Shown here one piece after another: positions 59,001-64,000 of a DNA stretch of 64,000 bases. The stretch's first letter is position 1; each line of letters opens with the position of its first letter. The notes under the pieces were generated by a model, which had not been told where the DNA came from, did no database searches, and worked only from the letters and a program-made list of their open reading frames with translations. Both the position numbers and the translations under genes were made by a program. The DNA comes from Owenia fusiformis (taxonomy: Eukaryota; Annelida; Polychaeta; Sabellida; Oweniidae), in the NCBI GenBank assembly GCA_903813345.2, contig CAIIXF020000005.1, positions 6,045,375 to 6,109,374 on the forward strand, read 5' to 3'.

Positions 59001-62000
59001 CATTATAATTATAAACTAAAAGCTGTACATGTTATGAAGTTGTAAGAGCATACAAAATATACTAGGTAACAGCATTTTCACTTTCAAATACGGTGCTGAG
59101 AAAGGGGTTCAAGTATTTTTTCAGGAAAGCTTCCGGATGGCACATTATTCCTTGATGCATAGAGATTTAGGTACGGTATACATCAGTAAAACCGTAGAAA
59201 AAATGACAAATGAGAGAAAGAATTAATAGAAGGCTTCTATTTACCAATGCTTACCATGGTTGTTCCGTAGGATCGTATGATTGTTCCCTACCGACGCCAG
59301 GTTTAGTCATTATAATACCATGTGTAGTTGCAATATATCGTCTTATTATAGATTCGTCATCTTGGGATATCCAAAATGAGTCTATGTCATCGAGAACCGT
59401 TACTATACTCCGGATATTTTCCTACAGTTATCGGATAATATTTTGTAAAGTTCTTTATTCTTCAACGTGTATTAATTCTAATGACTTATGTTATGGACTC
59501 AAATTGCAACGTTGCTACTTGATTCTTTTCCCGTTAGCTTATGGTTTGGAATAATCAGGCCTTGTTTTTCTTATGAGTGGTGTACTCTGTACTCTTTCGT
59601 TATTTTCTAAGAGTACACCAGTCAATAATCTCAATTTCAATTATCTTGAGGATAGGATGGGAATGAAAATGCATTTTAAACTAATTGCAACACAGTCTAA
59701 ACCATACATTTATAACACTTTCAGATAAGCTTTTTTAGTTTGGGTCTAAATAAGGACGATTGTTTGAACAAAGACGATTTGTTCTCATACTATTTTACCT
59801 ATTTTGACAATTTTCTAAAAATACCAACCTTTAAAGTATCGAATGACTCTTCATTTTTTCCTTCCATATATTCAATGATTTTGTCAACTGTTGATTTTGT
59901 CTCTGGGAATGTTACGAATCTTATCGGATTTGTGAACGCCTTTGCAGCAAGGAAAGTTGATGGCATATCTATAACAGTTGATGGCACAGTAAAGCCATAT
60001 AGTTCTCGTAGTGGTTGAGCGGAATACTACTGGTCACCACAAAATCACACCCCATTCTCTTATACGTGGTAGCACCGGAAGTTTACGACGTTATACAAGT
60101 ATTTTCGGCGGGAGATTTGTAAGTACTCATTTGTTTCACCGTATTGACAGAAAATGTTTCTTTCCTTTTCGTAGAAATATTGACCATACCATTCAGATAG
60201 ACCTCCAGTATCACAACGTCTCAACATTTCCTCTGAACAAGGTATAAAACCTCTCAAACCTTCTAGAAAACACGACAATGTTTTTGAAAAAAATTATCAT
60301 AGATCACAAAAATTATCATAGTTTCTATAATTCTAACTCTATTATCTTGAAATATTGATTATATTAACAATACATTTTTATACATCATCCAGGCACTTCA
60401 GTTTTCCAAATATCAATGAAAGAATTCGGGGGATATTAATTTTTCTTTGAAAGTATACGACGTAAAAGAGTTACGACATTTCATTGTAGATTTTTATTCC
60501 CTGGACGCCGTACTCCTTTTACACTTTCGTACACTTCGTACACGTCGTACACTTTCAAAGAAAAATTAATTTCCCCGGAATTATTTCATTGATTTGGGAA
60601 ACTGAAGTGTCTGGATGATATGTCGAAATTGTACTGTAAATCTTATCAATTTTTCAAGATGATAGGGCTAAACATTTGAAAACTATAATGATTTTCGTGA
60701 AAAATTATCATTGTTTTTCAAGAAATTGTCGTGCTTTCTAGAAGGTTTCAGAAAATTTAGACCGTGTTCAGACAAAATGTCGAGACGTAGTGATACTAGA
60801 GGTATATCTGCATATGGTCAATGTTTCTGTCAAATCGTCAAAAATAAATGAGTACTTATACATCTCCCGTAGAAAATACTGGGTATAACGTCGTAAAGTT
60901 CTGGTGCTACGACGTATAACAAGTGTGAAAATAAATCATAATGCAAAAGCATTGGCTGCACACATGACTGGGGTAAAGGTGGCCAACCCGTTCGCCAATC
61001 TCCGAGCCTTCGTTCAGTGCAATCCGTGCCTCCTCTACCTTATTTCATGCAGATCTTTAAATTCCCCTTCTTAAAATATTGACTTACTTCAAAAAAGTAG
61101 ATTTCTTCGTATTTACTCCTGATTTAAATCAGTGTATTTTATAAATTGTTTATTTCTAATGCAAGAATTCATTAGTAAGAAAAATACTTGTAATTCGTAG
61201 AAAACTGTTAAAAATAAGTGAGGCTAAAGGATTTTGCAAGAAAAGAAAGATAAGAAAGTGTTTATTAACACCATTGCTATGTAGTTCATTTAGACTTCCT
61301 TTTGGAAGTGACGTCATTTCAAACCCCCCCCCGCTTTCGTAATTTTCACCGTCTAGTTTACGAATACCACATGGTAAAATGATTTGTGAACGTTATCATT
61401 TATGTTGTATCAAAGATTTGGCGTTGTTGATGCAATAGTACAGACCGGACTTATTTCTCCACGTTTTGGAGATCGTGTCCCGGGAATAGTAGAATTGATT
61501 TAACATCGTCAGAGAGGTAGTGAAGGTACGCAACGAACGGAATGAAATCTGAGAATGCCCGTTCGGATTCACATGACTTTTTGATATAGATAATGAATGC
61601 AAAAGTTCATTAAAACTTTTGAATTGAATGAAGCTAGGAAGACCTAGGGCATATAAATTTTGGGTATTTTCAATTTACCTTTGGTTACTATAGAGTCATA
61701 CTGTCTGCACATTTGGAGGTCTTGAATAAGATCAGTCCTATGGTATACAAATCTGGAGACCACATCATTGTTTGCAATTGAAAAGACTGTTCCATTCACA
61801 GGTATTACCACACAGATGGTAAAATTTGTTCTTTCGATCTGAAAGATAAATTCTATTTTTTCCTTGTATGTAACAAATTATGTTAATATATATTTTTGCC
61901 CCAAGGAGTAAGGCATGTTGACATAACCTTATGCGTATTAATCATAGGCTCTGAGATGAAACTGATGCTACATAATGATAAATAAATAAATATATTAGAG

Positions 62001-63845
62001 TTCATAATTGCTTTGAATCCGAGAGGCTTTTTTGTTTTTTATAAAGTGTAAAGAATTTTCTTTTTACCCTTTCCCATGAATATTCGGCCTTCTCCATTGT
62101 TACTTCGTAGACTCCTTCCATTGAACTTGCTCCTCGAGGAAACACACGACCAGATTCTATAATCCTTTTCCCAGAGGTGCCGCGTTTCATTTCCTCAATG
62201 ATTCCTTCTTTGGCAGCTGTCCTTTCCAAATTACTAATAGGGACGAACAATATATCGTTTTTCATTACGAATGGTCTGGGTAATGATGGGTGCACAATTG
62301 TTCGACCTTTATTGTCTATCATAAATGCATATGCTTGATCACCATCATTGAAATACGTGATGTCTGTTAACAGGTCCGTCATTGTCATATCAACACATGC
62401 TACGCCTTTGATAGTACCTTTGTGATGTACCGGTAAACATATCGACGTCACAAGACCTAAAACAGCATACTGGCTAAATAGTGCTGGAGCCAATACATGT
62501 GACAACTTTAGTTGCTTCAACTTATCTAAGTGCATCCATTCATCTTCATTGTGTGAGAGACAAAACTATTGCAAAGTACAGGGTGGGCCAAAAAACGCCA
62601 CTTTTTTTCAAAATGCTAACTTTTTTATTTTTGATACAAAATCATAATTTGCATACCAAATGAAACTTGAGGTTGTTATCTAGCCATGAATCATGAATTA
62701 TACACTTTTACTTGAATAAAATATGTCACCAGAGTGTCACTTAAACATGTGGTGTGCCATGAGAAATAAGCATAATTTGCAAAATGTTCCTGAACTGATA
62801 CGGCCTGATGACCACCAAGCTAACAGCCCTGATGCAAACCCCAGTGAGTATAGGGTATGGGGAGGTATCCAGGAGATGGTAAGAAGGCACCCAATCTAAA
62901 AAATTGCTCAACTAAAGCTGGCAATTAAGACATGTTGAAAAAAACTTAGCTAACATTTCATTGATACTGCTATATCAGCAAGGCGACTGAAACTAAAATC
63001 TATCATCAAATAGGATGGCGGACCAATTGAACTCCTCTTTTAGATCAAATATAATCCAAGTTGAAGGACTTGTTACATTATATTATTACTAAGAACCCTT
63101 GGCACTATATAACTGCAAAATTTGGGGTATATATGTAGGTTGAAAAATAAAAAAGTTATAGCGTCTTGAAAAAAAGTGGCGTTTCTTTGGACCACCCTGT
63201 ATATATTTACCCAAGCCTAATGCATCTATGTATGGTGTTGCAATTATTGGTGAATCATACGTAGACCTGCTGAAATACTGGTAATAGGAGGACATCGTCT
63301 GTCGAAGATTTAAAGCGTCTTCAACAACAGTAAAAGTGCCTTCCTAAAATAAAAAATAATAAACCACCTGTAAATGCTTTGTTGTTTCTCTTTTGATAAA
63401 TCATTTATGTTGACGTATCTACAAGTGGTGAATAAATATATAAGATAACATATCGAGTACATGGGATAAATTATAAATATTTCTCATGGATAAAATTACT
63501 CAGCCGTATCGTTTTTCTAGTCTAGCAATAAAATTCTCACCCTAACTTTTCCATTTGTTTCATCTCTTATTGTTTGATTGGCCATTTTTGTCAGAATTTG
63601 TTGTGTGCTTTCATCCGTAGCAACTGTAATACATGTAAATGTATATGGCTCTAATTGTCACTGCAGTGTATGTCGTTGTTCTCAATATGCATTGAATATT
63701 AGGTAACACTTACCGGAACCAATACCATAAGTAAGTATCACAACTTTGTTTTTCAGCTTAGTGTTTCCATTCATAATTGCTTCAAAGATTGTTGAAGTGT
63801 TAGCATCTGTTGGTGTACCGTCCGTGAGGAAAAGAATCACTTTAT
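53049..63845 (-). CDS. CACHD1: VWFA and cache domain-containing transmembrane protein, CACHD1-like (5' end outside window)
   Basis: Single-pass surface protein related to calcium-channel alpha2-delta subunits. Fifteen exons, all in phase: 63845-63714, 63623-63541, 63343-63211, 62543-62068, 61838-61679, 59968-59829, 59421-59255, 58764-58654, 57041-56934, 56467-56365, 56096-55980, 55600-55460, 54557-54433, 54055-53930 and 53583-53049. They give 884 aa. The first visible exon holds the end of a VWFA domain (V-I-L-F-L-T-D-G-T-P-T-D). Cache segments follow: G-V-A-C-V-D-M-T-M, then A-F-M-I-D-N-K-G-R-T-I-V-H-P. The second has Y-D-P-T-E-Q-P-W-Y, G-V-A-G-I-D-F-S-I and C-F-I-M-D-N-S-G-F-I-A. A Cys-rich juxtamembrane region, a membrane helix (G-V-I-L-I-I-V-V-V-V) and a cytoplasmic tail of about 100 residues starting H-K-R-R-Q-R-K complete it. 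The MIDAS D-x-S-x-S should lie beyond 64000. The family call is firm; one-to-one orthology with CACHD1 is inferred. Confidence 0.9.
57640..58572. repeat. Long palindrome with G/C-run ends, arms of about 400 bp
   Basis: GGGACGGAGGGGGGGAGCAG and GCAATTTC at the left are mirrored by GAAATTGCCTGCTCCCCCCT and CCGTCCC at the right. The inner GGGACGGAGG-rich block near 58020 pairs with the CCCCTCCGTCCC block near 58230. It lies in an intron of the CACHD1-like gene. Confidence 0.85.
60058..60923. repeat. Long palindrome, arms of about 400 bp
   Basis: CTTATACGTGGTAGCACCGG and TTACGACGTTATAC at the left are mirrored at 60880-60920. The arms run to a centre near 60500 rich in CGTACAC repeats. Open frames inside are by-products. 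It is intronic in the CACHD1-like gene. Confidence 0.85.
61302..61374. repeat. Second copy of the SINE-like tail
   Basis: AAGTGACGTCATTTCAAACC and GTCTAGTTTACGAATACCAC match 7790-7855. No Pol III boxes were seen beside this copy, so it is a truncated copy or the two share a different parent element. Confidence 0.6.
62579..63199. mobile_element. MITE that makes up almost a whole intron
   Basis: CAGGGTGGGCCAAAAAACGC at the left mirrors the right end (AAGTGGCGTTTCTTTGGACCACCCTG), flanked by TA (62577-62578 and 63200-63201). The host intron of the CACHD1-like gene is 62544-63210, so only about 44 of its 667 bases are not MITE or its duplicated TA. The end sequence belongs to the same broad group as 29631-30464. 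Confidence 0.9.
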
Positions 63846-64000
63846 CTAAGAAAAAATAATTTTGGAACATGTCAAAACACGTGTGCTTCATGTACTCAAC
63901 TGGAAGATTCTTCCACTACAATATTTCTCACTTTTTGTATTCGAATTTAAAATGAATTAGGTCAAACCAAGGATCATATAGACTTATTGGTGAGTAAGCC

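Noticed and set aside
60060-60278. Minus-strand frame with protein-like text (E-E-M-L-R-R-C-D-T-G-G-L-S-E-W)
   Set aside because: It lies wholly in one arm of the palindrome 60058-60923, and the CACHD1-like exons on both sides join in phase without it.

Overview
The window is animal nuclear DNA. It is AT-rich, its protein genes are split by GT-AG introns with matching phases, and it is packed with short non-autonomous DNA transposons and fold-back palindromes. The gene set (mitochondrial phosphate carrier, pyruvate dehydrogenase beta, degenerin/ASIC channel, rhodopsin-type receptor, CACHD1-like VWFA-cache protein) and the transposon types suggest a marine invertebrate, perhaps a hemichordate, cephalochordate or lophotrochozoan. 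The sequence alone does not settle the phylum. Nothing bacterial or viral was recognised.

Layout: 1-9.8 kb is the 5' part of PDHB on the minus strand (three good exons), with a decayed exon-4-like piece, an inverted exon-3 fragment, a LINE remnant and a 1.5 kb minisatellite-bearing transposon. A short divergent promoter (9.8-10.06 kb) separates PDHB from SLC25A3 on the plus strand. Two tandem SLC25A3 genes follow: a complete copy 1 (10.2-15.6 kb, 345 aa) and copy 2 (18.9-22.8 kb), whose first exon I could not find. A small unrecognised minus-strand gene lies inside the last intron of copy 2. An intronless GPCR sits at 24.5-25.5 kb. A 1.6 kb tandem duplication fills 26.3-29.4 kb.

From 30.5 to 42.9 kb a minus-strand ENaC/ASIC-family gene was rebuilt from nine exons whose phases all agree (533 aa). 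Its introns hold a 3 kb TIR element, fold-back elements and MITEs. The 43-53 kb stretch has no gene I can support: palindromes, minisatellites and a MITE interrupted by another element. From 53.0 kb to beyond the right edge is a minus-strand CACHD1-like gene. Fifteen exons (884 aa) are visible, and the N-terminal half of its VWFA domain lies outside the window.

PDHB (pyruvate oxidation) and SLC25A3 (phosphate import for ATP synthesis) are both nuclear genes for mitochondrial energy metabolism and appear to share one promoter region. The other genes are unrelated membrane or cell-surface proteins. The most unusual signals are: (1) a patch of near identity between the two SLC25A3 genes that is continuous in the mRNA but interrupted by dissimilar introns, suggesting RNA/cDNA-mediated gene conversion; (2) an intron of the CACHD1-like gene that is almost entirely one MITE; (3) a cluster of palindromes with different arms but a similar GC-rich centre; (4) a family of transposons carrying an internal minisatellite.
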